64,000 nucleotides of DNA, from the NCBI GenBank assembly GCA_910575075.1, contig CAJTCY010000011.1, positions 1-64,000 of the forward strand, in the 5' to 3' direction. A model generated the notes under the pieces. That model did not search any database. It was not told where the DNA came from and saw nothing but the letters and a program-made list of their open reading frames with translations. Each line of letters begins with the position of its first letter. Position 1 is the stretch's first letter. Positions 42,691-52,500 of this stretch are shown piece after piece. The DNA is from Lachnospiraceae bacterium. Its GTDB lineage: Bacteria > Bacillota > Clostridia > Lachnospirales > Lachnospiraceae. Both the position numbers and the translations under genes were made by a program.

Positions 42691-45381
42691 ATGAAATCCC
42701 TTTTATTTTACAAAAGAAAGCAAAATAATATGAAAAAATCTGGAACAGCACTTCTTTACCCTGCGCTCCTTTTGATGCTGATACTGGCCTTTGTCGGTCC
42801 CGTACTATCTGCAAACGCCCTTTTTGGTTCTGAGGGGGATTGGTTCAGCCAGCATGTTGCTGTGGCAGAACAGTATCGTACTGCATTTTATGAAACAGGA
42901 AAAATTCTTCCTGACTGGCTGCCTTTAGGCGGGGGCTGCAACAGCTACGATTTTTCCTACTATGGATTCTTGCGTCCAGATGTGTTGGTCTCCTTCCTTC
43001 TGCCTCATATACCAATGACCCATATTATTTCAACTTACGCCCTTTTAGGACTTGCGGCCGGAACATTGCTCTGTTATTTCTGGCTGAAACGGCATGTAAC
43101 GCTTCCTTTCTTTGCTTTTCTGGGAGCAATTCTCTATTCCTGTGCTGCCTGTTTCTACCATACTCACCATCAGATTATGTTTGTAAATTATATGCCTTTC
43201 CTCATCCTCGCCCTATGGGGAATAGAAGCGCTGATTCAAAAAGGAAGTTTCCTGCTACTGACTATTTCACTTTTTTTGGTTTGCCTGCACAGCTATTACT
43301 TTGCCCCTGCGGTTCTTGCTGTATGTCTGGTATATTTCCTGTGCTGCCTTCTCAAAGAAAAAAAGATTCATTTTTTCCCTTATTTGGGTTGTTCCAAGTC
43401 AGAACGCAGCAATCATTGGTTTCCTGTCACATGCAAATTTTCAGCTTCCATTGCACTGGCCCTTGGCATGTCAGCCGTTGTGCTGATTCCTACCGGACTG
43501 GATTTACTGTCAACCAGCAAAGATTCCGGAACACCTGCTTCTCTGTCTGAAATATTTTCTCTTGGGCTGGATCTAAACAGTCTGCTGTACCATCCTTACG
43601 GATGCGGACTTACCGTCCTCTGCCTGTATACATTGCTGCTAAGCATCCGGCGGAAACGTACACGTATATTAAGTATTCTACTGTTGTTATGCCTGACTGT
43701 AAATGCATGTTCTTACCTGCTCAGCGGTTTGCTCTACGTCCGTTACAAAGTACTGATTCCATTGGTACCGCTGCTTCTTATGCTCTGTGCCATGACACTG
43801 GAAGCGCTGTTCACAGGCAGAGAGCGGCACAGTCTGTGGCTAGGTCTGCTGTGTCTGATCCCTGCCATATTTTCAAAATATTCTCTGGGAATCCTCGCCG
43901 ACAGCTTATGGCTCCTTCTCTGCTTTGTACTGATACACATTGCAAAACGCCATACTTTTCAGAAGAATTCTGGTTGTTCAGGCTGGAAACAGGTCTCTCT
44001 TGCCCGCAAAGTACTTCCGCTGTTTCTGATTTTGTGCGTACCTTCCTTATGCGTTTCTGACGGATTAAGGCAGCATGAAGATTATGTGTACGCCTCTGAC
44101 GAACGTCAGCTTCCTTTTCATCAAGAAGACCTGACTGTCTTTGACACGGTAAATACAGACCAAAACTACCGCTTTGAATGCCTGACAGAACCTTTTGTAA
44201 ATGTAAATACACAGCCTATACCCAAATTAGGACGTACCTCTATGTACTCTTCTGTAACAAACAAAAGTTATGCTGATTTCTTCTATAACACTATGAGAAA
44301 TCCTATTCGTATCCGCAACCGGGTAGCGCTGATGACGGATGCCAATCCCTTTTTTTCCTATCTGATGGGCATTCGCTACATACAGACGAATCAGGATTTC
44401 ATGCCCTTTGGTTTTTTGCCTGCGGCAAAAACGTCCGAATCTTCAATCCTTGCTGAAAATCCGAATGTTCTTCCAACGGCATACACCAGCACGGCTCTCA
44501 TGCCGCAGGATGAATTTGAAAAACTGAATTTTCCTTATACTCTGGAGGCTCTGACGAAATACACCATTATTCCTTCATTAAGGGACTGCAAAGCTTTTGC
44601 CCCTGGAACAGAGCCCACTCTCGTTTCGAGGGAGCAGTTTATGAAAACTTCTCAGATACGAGAACTCTCTGCAAAGGATTTTCATTTGCCAGATGTTGCA
44701 GCTTCCCAGGAGGGTTCACAGAAAACATCGAAGCTTACCCTCCCTGTCCCATCCAGGTTAAAAACCCGTCTGCTGATTCTATCCGTTAGAATCGCTTCAC
44801 CTGATGGCGATGAGGTAACCATAGACATTAACCAAAGACGAAACAAACTTTCAGGAGAAAACGCTCCCTATCCCAATCACAATGACACTTTTACCTGGAT
44901 CATTTCCTCCAATGACGTCATTGAAGAGCTTAATATCTCTCTTTCTGCCGGAAACTATACTCTTTCTGACTGGCAGGTATGGAGCATGGATACTGAAAAT
45001 TGGGGAAACAGCTCTGTTCAGTCTCTGGAAACTGCCACAAAAGATTTGGCAAATTCCAGCAATACGCTCAAAACTTCTGGTTCCATGGTGCTGCACGGAC
45101 AAGCAATTCTCAAGCAATCGGGATATTTTGCCACCAGCCTGCCATACCGTAAGGGCTACAAGGCCTATGTAAACGGCCAGGAAACGAAAATTGCTCAGGT
45201 GAATCAGACATTTATCGGCATTCCACTGGAAGCCGGAACTTATGAGATATCTCTTTTCTACTGCCCTCCCGGCAAGGTTATTTCCTGCTGGATCAGCTTG
45301 CTGTCTCTTTTGCTCTTTGCAGTGTGGGGCTTCCTTTCATCCGCCAGTAAAATCAAGAGGCTATCCCCAGTCCGGGGATAG
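42691..45381 (+). CDS. YfhO-family polytopic membrane protein
   Basis: The protein has 896 residues. About 12 membrane spans in the first 450 residues include the lumen/loop motif GSEGDWFSQHVAVAEQYRTA and DWLPLGGGCNSYDFSYYG, as in YfhO proteins (GT-C-like fold). A large external beta-rich domain follows (about 470-850), with one C-terminal span and a basic tail. B. subtilis YfhO is needed for lipoteichoic-acid glycosylation, so a role in modifying wall polymers is plausible. The ribosome site is GAAAGGAAAG. It is a single gene; its last codons lie inside a hairpin. Confidence 0.8.
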   Translation: MKSLLFYKRKQNNMKKSGTALLYPALLLMLILAFVGPVLSANALFGSEGDWFSQHVAVAEQYRTAFYETGKILPDWLPLGGGCNSYDFSYYGFLRPDVLVSFLLPHIPMTHIISTYALLGLAAGTLLCYFWLKRHVTLPFFAFLGAILYSCAACFYHTHHQIMFVNYMPFLILALWGIEALIQKGSFLLLTISLFLVCLHSYYFAPAVLAVCLVYFLCCLLKEKKIHFFPYLGCSKSERSNHWFPVTCKFSASIALALGMSAVVLIPTGLDLLSTSKDSGTPASLSEIFSLGLDLNSLLYHPYGCGLTVLCLYTLLLSIRRKRTRILSILLLLCLTVNACSYLLSGLLYVRYKVLIPLVPLLLMLCAMTLEALFTGRERHSLWLGLLCLIPAIFSKYSLGILADSLWLLLCFVLIHIAKRHTFQKNSGCSGWKQVSLARKVLPLFLILCVPSLCVSDGLRQHEDYVYASDERQLPFHQEDLTVFDTVNTDQNYRFECLTEPFVNVNTQPIPKLGRTSMYSSVTNKSYADFFYNTMRNPIRIRNRVALMTDANPFFSYLMGIRYIQTNQDFMPFGFLPAAKTSESSILAENPNVLPTAYTSTALMPQDEFEKLNFPYTLEALTKYTIIPSLRDCKAFAPGTEPTLVSREQFMKTSQIRELSAKDFHLPDVAASQEGSQKTSKLTLPVPSRLKTRLLILSVRIASPDGDEVTIDINQRRNKLSGENAPYPNHNDTFTWIISSNDVIEELNISLSAGNYTLSDWQVWSMDTENWGNSSVQSLETATKDLANSSNTLKTSGSMVLHGQAILKQSGYFATSLPYRKGYKAYVNGQETKIAQVNQTFIGIPLEAGTYEISLFYCPPGKVISCWISLLSLLLFAVWGFLSSASKIKRLSPVRG

Positions 45382-45384
45382 CCT
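45358..45384. terminator. Hairpin overlapping the yfhO-like stop, possibly bidirectional
   Basis: AGGCTATCCCC and GGGGATAGCCT form an 11-bp perfect stem with a five-base loop. It covers the final codons (RLSPVRG) and stop of the plus-strand gene and lies 18 bases past the end of the minus-strand GH43 gene. T-runs are weak on both sides. Confidence 0.5.
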
Positions 45385-45401
45385 CCTATATTGTCCTGCT
45401 T

Positions 45402-48400
45402 CTATTTTACTGTTATCTTCAAGGTCGTCTTTGCTTTACCATTGTATGTCTTAATCGTAATGGTTGCTTTACCTTTCTTCTTAGCCGTAACTTTTCCGTT
45501 AGCGTCTACCTTGACAACCTTCTTGCCTTTTTTGTCTACCGTATACTTAAAGGTTGCACTTCCGTATTTACTGGAAACTTTGGGGCTGATCTGGTAAGTC
45601 TTATTCTTCCCTTTCAGCTTCATGCTTACGTTCTTCTTCTTCAAAGTCACCTTTGCTTTCTTATCAGGTGCCTTCTTCACGGTTACGGTAACTTTTGCTG
45701 TTTTATCTCCTGCTGTCGCCGTAATCACTGCCTTACCTGTCTTCTTCGCTGTAAGCTTGCCATTCGTTGTTCCCACTGATACAATACTGGGTTTGCTGGA
45801 TACATAGCTGACTTTTGCAGCTGCCTTAGGAAGCACTGTTGCTTTCAATGTATATTTCTCTTTTACACCAAGAGTCAGCTTCTTCACATTCAGCTTCAGG
45901 CTATCTACTCCCGGAACAGCAGGAGGCGGAGTTACTGGTTTCTCTTTGACTGTAACCTTTACTTTCACAGTCTGGTTCGCTGCCGTAAGCTCGTCATCAT
46001 ACGTCATCTTCAGAATCGGCGTGCCGTCTTTTGCCCAGTGCACACGTTTCAGACGTGCATGGCGGCATGGATCTAACAATGGATCATCATTATATTTTGA
46101 AGCGGTTCCATCCCATGTGCATTTCTTGTAATTATGAGAAGTTGGTCTTGCATGGTATACAAAGATTGCGTTTCCATCCTTATCTACCGTAAATGAATTA
46201 TGTCCAGGCCCTTCTTCTCCAGATACATCACGAGAAGTCAGCAGTGGATAAGGACTCTTGGTCCAATTATTTTTAATATCCAATAAGTCTGTTCCTGCTT
46301 TAGCGCTCATCATACCGATCGCATATTCAGAACCTGTTCCAGATGCTGAATAGCACACAAAAATATTTCCATCTTTTTGTAATACAGTAGGACCTTCATT
46401 TACCACATAACGTACGCATTCCCAGCCATATTCCGGCGCTGTCAGCAATACGATATCAGAATCAATCTTCCAAGGTTCGTTTTCATTAACTTTTGCAATA
46501 TAAATGTCAGAAAGTCCTGATGCTTTGGATGCCCAGCTTACATAAGACTGACCATTTACCGCGTCTTTAAAATATGTCATATCCAGACAGAAATCCTTAG
46601 TTATAGCTCCTGTAACGCCTCCTTTGTCTGTGCGCATCTGATAATCTTTCCACTCAGATTCCTGATCATAAGCTTTCAGTGCCGTCTCATAAGGATCCTT
46701 GCTGCCGTCAAGTACCAGGGCATGGCAGTAAATCAGCCATGTGCTTCCGTGTGCCTCGGTAAAATATACCACCCATTTATCACCTATACGGTGAATTTCC
46801 GGCGCCCAGATAAAGCGCTGTCCATCGTTCTTTTGCGCACCGTCATTTGCCTCATATCCCTGGTTGCCTGCTTTCCAGATCGTCACCTGGTTCTTCCTGT
46901 TCTGAAGCTCTTCCAGTGTTCTTCCTCTTCTTAATACCACGCGGTCATATTCTTTTGTCGTATCTCCAGGCAGTTTGTCTGCATCTGCATCTTCCGGGAA
47001 ATAAGAACCTGTCATATAATAGTAGCCGGTAATTTCATCCCAGTAAATCATAGGATCCGCCATACCTTCTACGAATTTTGTCTCGTCAAAATATACTTTA
47101 CCAGTTGCTTCATCATAATGGTCCGGCTGATCCGGATTCACATTTTCCGGATTGTCCTCTTCAAGTTTACTGCCGTTGATTTCTTTGAGCTTATTCAAAT
47201 ATTTTGTCTGTTCTACTTTACCCGTCAGCTCATAAACTCCCGGTTTGCTCAAATCCTTGCCGCTCAGGGCATCATTCCAGTTAATATTAAATTTCTGGGT
47301 AGAGCCATCGGTATAGGTAGCATTCACACTCGGACGCTGTGTTTTCAGGATATCTAAAACATTGTCGCCTGCGTTAACGGTTACATCTGCCACTGTCTCC
47401 AAGCCAGTATTGACCACATTTCCAAGCTTATCAACAATGTATTTGTACTCAGCCTCTGTCAGTTCTACGGCGTTTCCAAGCGTAATGGAACTGTCTGTTT
47501 TAAGAATATTTTCACCCTTTAACAGCAATTCAAAGTTATCCTTCTTTAAAGTCGGAGCTGTTTCACCATAGGAGTCTGCCATATTCTCATCATAATAATG
47601 TACTCCGTCTGCCGAAGTGAAGATATGAAGCTTTGAAGAACTGGCGTCCTCTGCCACAACAGTGAACTTCCCTTCGTTTTTATACACCATGGGAACTGTC
47701 AGCTGTTTGGCGCCCTTTTTAGCAAAAATTACGCCGCCGCCATTATTCAAAACTTCAAATTTCTTGCCGTCATTGCTGACAGCCATGTAGACGCTTCTGG
47801 TTTCCTGCTCAAGATTGCCTGTGCTGGCATAAAAAGCCTTGGTGGTAGAATATACCGTCAGATAATGCTTTCCGCTTTCCAGGCTCTCCTGTGCGCCGAT
47901 TACTTCAATTTCGAAAGGATCTGATACAATTTCCGTATCTTTGATCTTTGCCGTCACGGTTGTCTTCCCCGGTGTCTTTGTGGTAACTTTACCGCTGCTG
48001 CTTACTGCCAGTACATCCTGATTCTCAACTTCCCATGTTATACTCTTGCCGGCGATATCACTGGCGTCTTCCGGTATCATCTGGGCCGTCAGCTGAATGG
48101 AATTTCCTTCATTTACCTTGTTGGAACCCTTAATTATAACGCCTGATACCGGTTGAGCCTCAATCTTTGTCTCTTCATACAAGGATACGACCTCTTCGTC
48201 TGACAATGCCTTGTCAAAAAATGAGACGTCGTCAATCCAGGCGCCTGCGCCGATCCAGTATTTCGCCATGCTGGCTCCCAGACGGACTTTCGTCTTCGCC
48301 GGATCATCGCAGATATCACTGGTTCCAGCCAGTTCCTTCACTATTTCTTCGTAATCTGGCGTGCCATTCAGAGAAGGGGTAACTTTTTGACCATCCGAGT

Positions 48401-49031
48401 AAAAATTAATACCCGTTTTTGTCAAAGCCATGGTCACCATTTTCCAGCCGTTCTCTTTTTGAAGTTTCAGATCTCCAATATTAAAATCTGTAAAAGTATT
48501 TGCCTTCTGATCTGTAATGTTCCACCATAACATAGACTGGGACAAAGCAAGTGTTCCCGCTCTGCCTGTCGTTGCCGGAGCAACTTCAAAGTCTACCAAA
48601 GTTCTGTTTCCTCCGACAGTTCCTGTAGTCTTGGTCCAGAAACTCAGAGTAAATCCATTGTCAACAGACTTTCCAGCAAAAGGATTTTCCGGCAGAAGAG
48701 CGTCTCCACGGTTATCCACACCATTGTCTGCCGCTCCCTGTTCAAAAAGATTCAGTACCTTTCCTCTCGCCGTATTCTCTTTCAGCTCTGGCTCCTTACA
48801 ATCCCCAAAAGCTTCCAGAACAATCTCTTTGTCACCGTTTACCAGCTTCTTATCGTCCCCTTCTTTTACGGACCAGTCGTCAAAATCATATGTAACGATT
48901 GCTGAATCCAGAATGGGTGTCGCCTTCTCCGCGGGTTCCGCCGCAGAAACCGGGCTGGCAGGTACCGATGTAATCATCATCGCCGATGCAAGCAGCATCG
49001 AGATACCTGTTTTCAAAAATCTTCCCTTCAT
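45402..49031 (-). CDS. Secreted GH43 glycosidase with LamG and Big_2 domains (probable alpha-L-arabinofuranosidase type)
   Basis: The start at 49031 (MKGRFLKTGISM, signal peptide) has AAGGAGG upstream; the longer frame to 49253 is unsupported. Of 1209 residues, LamG covers about 45-300, Big_2 about 300-390, then a linker and the five-bladed GH43 domain about 640-1020. It has all three expected acids: ADPMIYW (base Asp, about 657), CLDMTYF (Asp) and NEGPTVL (acid Glu, about 878), plus FIWAPEIH. Two Lys-rich Ig-like domains end the protein. GH43 members cut arabinofuranosides, xylosides or galactans; the furanose importer nearby favours arabinofuranose. There is no wall-anchor motif. Confidence 0.85.
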   Translation of the reverse strand: MKGRFLKTGISMLLASAMMITSVPASPVSAAEPAEKATPILDSAIVTYDFDDWSVKEGDDKKLVNGDKEIVLEAFGDCKEPELKENTARGKVLNLFEQGAADNGVDNRGDALLPENPFAGKSVDNGFTLSFWTKTTGTVGGNRTLVDFEVAPATTGRAGTLALSQSMLWWNITDQKANTFTDFNIGDLKLQKENGWKMVTMALTKTGINFYSDGQKVTPSLNGTPDYEEIVKELAGTSDICDDPAKTKVRLGASMAKYWIGAGAWIDDVSFFDKALSDEEVVSLYEETKIEAQPVSGVIIKGSNKVNEGNSIQLTAQMIPEDASDIAGKSITWEVENQDVLAVSSSGKVTTKTPGKTTVTAKIKDTEIVSDPFEIEVIGAQESLESGKHYLTVYSTTKAFYASTGNLEQETRSVYMAVSNDGKKFEVLNNGGGVIFAKKGAKQLTVPMVYKNEGKFTVVAEDASSSKLHIFTSADGVHYYDENMADSYGETAPTLKKDNFELLLKGENILKTDSSITLGNAVELTEAEYKYIVDKLGNVVNTGLETVADVTVNAGDNVLDILKTQRPSVNATYTDGSTQKFNINWNDALSGKDLSKPGVYELTGKVEQTKYLNKLKEINGSKLEEDNPENVNPDQPDHYDEATGKVYFDETKFVEGMADPMIYWDEITGYYYMTGSYFPEDADADKLPGDTTKEYDRVVLRRGRTLEELQNRKNQVTIWKAGNQGYEANDGAQKNDGQRFIWAPEIHRIGDKWVVYFTEAHGSTWLIYCHALVLDGSKDPYETALKAYDQESEWKDYQMRTDKGGVTGAITKDFCLDMTYFKDAVNGQSYVSWASKASGLSDIYIAKVNENEPWKIDSDIVLLTAPEYGWECVRYVVNEGPTVLQKDGNIFVCYSASGTGSEYAIGMMSAKAGTDLLDIKNNWTKSPYPLLTSRDVSGEEGPGHNSFTVDKDGNAIFVYHARPTSHNYKKCTWDGTASKYNDDPLLDPCRHARLKRVHWAKDGTPILKMTYDDELTAANQTVKVKVTVKEKPVTPPPAVPGVDSLKLNVKKLTLGVKEKYTLKATVLPKAAAKVSYVSSKPSIVSVGTTNGKLTAKKTGKAVITATAGDKTAKVTVTVKKAPDKKAKVTLKKKNVSMKLKGKNKTYQISPKVSSKYGSATFKYTVDKKGKKVVKVDANGKVTAKKKGKATITIKTYNGKAKTTLKITVK

Positions 49032-49091
49032 CCTCACATCCTCCTTCTTTACATTTGAGATGAATTGCGCACAATTGCGCTGAGTAATATT

Positions 49092-49097
49092 ATTATA
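49092..49097 (-). promoter_or_regulatory. Extended -10 element of the GH43 gene
   Basis: TATGTTATAAT on the minus strand gives TG-T-TATAAT, an extended -10, about 60 bases before the start codon. No good -35 hexamer is seen. Confidence 0.5.
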
Positions 49098-49234
49098 ACA
49101 TACTTTTATCAGAATAGGGGATAAATTTATATAATTTGCATAAATTTTTCTATGTAATTGCACGTCTGCACACTGAGAATCTTCTATTCTGCACATCCGT
49201 TTTACTCTTGCCAGCCTGCTTTTTAAAATACAGA

Positions 49235-49475
49235 ACAAAGTGGGCAAGCCCACTTCAACTCCCCTAACCCCTCACTCATGAGGGGCTGCACACTTTGCCG
49301 CGCCGAGTGCAGTCGCTTCAGCGACATATTTCTTCTTGCACGAGTGCGGATTTGTCCTAAGGGGTACCGTGCTTGCACGGGGGATTCCTTAGGACAGTTA
49401 GGTTCCATTTTTTTCTCTTATAGGAAAAATACTTTCACGCTTTAGCGTGACAAGGTCTTTCCTATAAGAGAAAAA
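49235..49475. repeat. Cluster of nested extragenic palindromes
   Basis: Within 240 bases there are at least five perfect or near-perfect hairpins: GTGGGCAAGCCCAC, CCCCTCACTCATGAGGGG, GTCGCTTCAGCGAC, TGTCCTAAGG...CCTTAGGACA, and TTTTTCTCTTATAGGAAA with its inverse copy enclosing CACGCTTTAGCGTG. Half of the last one recurs near 54541-54570 and a related palindrome lies near 58445-58485. No gene lies between 49032 and 49598. The family looks like a dispersed REP-type element. Confidence 0.65.
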
Positions 49476-49565
49476 GACTGCTGCAAAATTCAGCCAGACG
49501 CAATAAGTAATCTCCTCCAAACAGAATCATTTCTATATTGCTTCCGTGCCGTTTTACAGCAGTCA
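49476..49565 (-). terminator. Terminator of the 1577-residue GH43 gene
   Basis: GACTGCTG (49476-49483) pairs with CAGCAGTC (49558-49565), with further inner pairing (GCAATA and TATTGC). On the minus strand it ends in TTTTTCTC. It lies about 35 bases past the stop. Confidence 0.65.
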
Positions 49566-49598
49566 CTTTCAGATAATTGCTATGAAATTATACGTATG

Positions 49599-52500
49599 TT
49601 ATTTTACAGTCACTTTCAGGGTTTTCTTTTTCTTATTGAAGGTGGTAACTGTAATGGTTGCTTTGCCTTTTTTCTTAGCTTTAATCTTACCATTCGCATC
49701 TACCGTGGCAACTTTTTTATTGCTGCTCTTGTATTTTATGGTATTGCTTGCCGTATTCTTAGGCAGTGTTACTTTGATTTTAAAGGTTTTACCCTTCTTA
49801 AGCGTTACTTTCGTCTTATTCAGCTTCTGAATTTTAGCCGGTGCCTTCTTAACTGTCACATTGCATTTTACCGTCTTGCCGTCTACTGCTGCCGTAATAA
49901 CTGCCTTACCCGTCTTTTTCGCTTTCAGTTTGCCGTTCGTCTTTCCTACAGACACAATGCCCGGTTTGCTGGAAGTCCAGGTTACCGTCTTGTTGGTGGC
50001 ATTCTTCGGTGTGACAGTCGCTTTCAGGGTAAATGTTTCACCCTTGCCCAATGTAAGTTTCTTCTTGTTCAAGGTTACTTTGGTTACTCTGACCACATTA
50101 CTGCCAGCAGCATTTACCGTTACCTTGCAGACTGCCGTCTTGCCATTAGCAGTGGTCGCTGTAATCTCTGTTGTTCCCACTTTTACTGCTGTCACTTTTC
50201 CTGCATTGTCTACGGATGCCGTCTGCGGATCTTTCGACTCCCACTTCACCGTTTTATCATCTGCATTGGCAGGGTCAAAGGTCACTGTCAACACTTCGCT
50301 GCCTCCAACTGTCAGGCTGAGCTGCGTCTTATTCAGTGTTATGCCGGCAACTTCCACCGTATCTGGCCGTACTGTTACCTGGCAGACTGCCGTCTTATTA
50401 TTCGCCGTTTTTACCGTAATCGTTGCGGTTCCGACTTTTTTCGCCTTCAGAGTCGCAGTATTTCCAGTTCCGCTTGTTACGCTTACCGTTTCTGAATCGC
50501 TGGATTCCCAGTCGAGTTCCTTTTCTGTTACCGTCTCAGGGGCTAACACAGCCGTCAAAACAGCCGTTCCATTGATCTTCATAGAAAGAGCTGTCTGATC
50601 CAGCGTCACGCTTTCTGGCTCAATGACAATTACTGTCACTTCGCATTCTGCTGTCATACCGTTGGATGCAGTTGCCGTAATCGTAGTATTTCCTGCTGTC
50701 AGAGCTGTGATTTCTCCATTTTTCACACTTGCCACTTCCGGATCACTGGAGGTCCAGGTCACCTCTTTATTCGTTGCATTTTCCGGCGCAATCGTCGCTT
50801 TTAAGGTCACCTTCTCACCTTTTCGCATGGAAAGCTCACTTTCGTCGAGTGTTATTCCAGTTACCGTCCTTTCTTTTACCGTTACTTCCGTCGTAAATTT
50901 CTTAGCGATCTTACTGCTGATTGCTACCGTTGTCGTAATAACGGCCTTTCCTTTGGCAATCGCTGTAATCTTACCCGAATTATCCACGCTTGCCACGCCA
51001 GGATTATCACTTACATAGTTTGTAGAAACGCTCAGGTTTGCCGCCTGTGCCTTCTGTTCCAGATCCTGCGGATAAGTTACCTCAATCTGCTCTGAATCTT
51101 TGACAAACAGTTCAGAAGCTGCCGGAACTGCCGTTACCTGCTGCAGAGATGCTTTTGCAGCTTCTTTCTTTGCCTCCAAATCAGCTGCTTCTTCATCAGA
51201 AATGTTCTTCTCCACAGAAAGCCCTGCGATTACCGGAGCTGGCGTCTCATCTGCTCCTTCAGGATTTTCGGCGTAGAAATGAACCTCTGCTGCCTCCGTC
51301 AAACCTGAAATCTCAAAACTGATTTCTGCCGTCTGGTTTGCATCATCACCTTTAAGTGTGATTGTTTTTGCCTCTGTAGTAACATCCGTACCAGAAGCAT
51401 CCTTGTATTTTGCATAGAATTTCACAGGTCTGGTTACTCCCCACCATTCTGCAAAATAGCCGGTTGCCTTATAGCTGCCGTTCTCCAGAGGAAGGATGTA
51501 CTCGCATACTTTTCCATCCTTTGCCCACCATCCGTTCGTATAAATGGAATCTGTGGAGCTGGTACGGTTTCCAGCAATCGTATATTGCCCTTCCTCATCT
51601 TTTTCGTTTACAAATCCCCAGCTTCCCTCTGTATAAATCTGATCAGGCACCGCATTACGAAGGTCTACCTGAGCTCCTACTGCATTGTAATAACCGGATT
51701 CTGATAAATCTGCATTCCAGCTTCCTACACCTGAATCAATAAAATAAATGAGATTTTTTGAAACAGCTGCGATTACCTCAATGCTCTTCGTTACTTTACT
51801 GTTTTTAATAGAAGGAATGGTTCCTGTAACGGTTACTGTTCCTGGTTCGCTAAAGTCTTCTGCCGTCTTATCCCAGATAACTTCCACTTCCTGTATCTGG
51901 CCTGCATATTGAACTTCAATCTTATCAGGCAGTGTATAACCTACCGTTACATAATTTGGCAGGCTGTTTTTGGTTAAAACTGGTCTTCCATACTCGCTTT
52001 CCAGTGCCTCATATTCTGCCGTGGTAATATTCATTACCGTACCATGACAGGGCTTCTTCGGCAGGCTCGCTTTATTTCTTGCATCGGTAAACTCTCCGGA
52101 CGCCAGGTCTTTGGTAATCATCGGATAATATCTGATACCGCTAAAATCATCAATCAGCAGACAGTATTTTGCATTTGCCTCTTCCTGGTCGTCATCATTG
52201 AACCGAAAACAACTGGGACCTTCACCTTTGCCGATCTGCTTAGGCTCTGTCGTCCAGCCCACGCCTTTCCATTCACCGAGCAGAGTATCTGCCACCTCTT
52301 CATAGATGTATTTCGCATCACCAGCCTCATTTTTTGAGAAACGGTAGTATTTGCCATCGTCTCCGCGAATTACGGTGGTATCGATCGTACTGAAACTGTT
52401 CTCTATCCAAATCTGTGGTTCTGTAAAAGTATAGAAATCTCTGGTCTTACAATAGTAAACTCTCTGTTTTGCATAATTATCGCTTTTTACCTTAGAGGAC

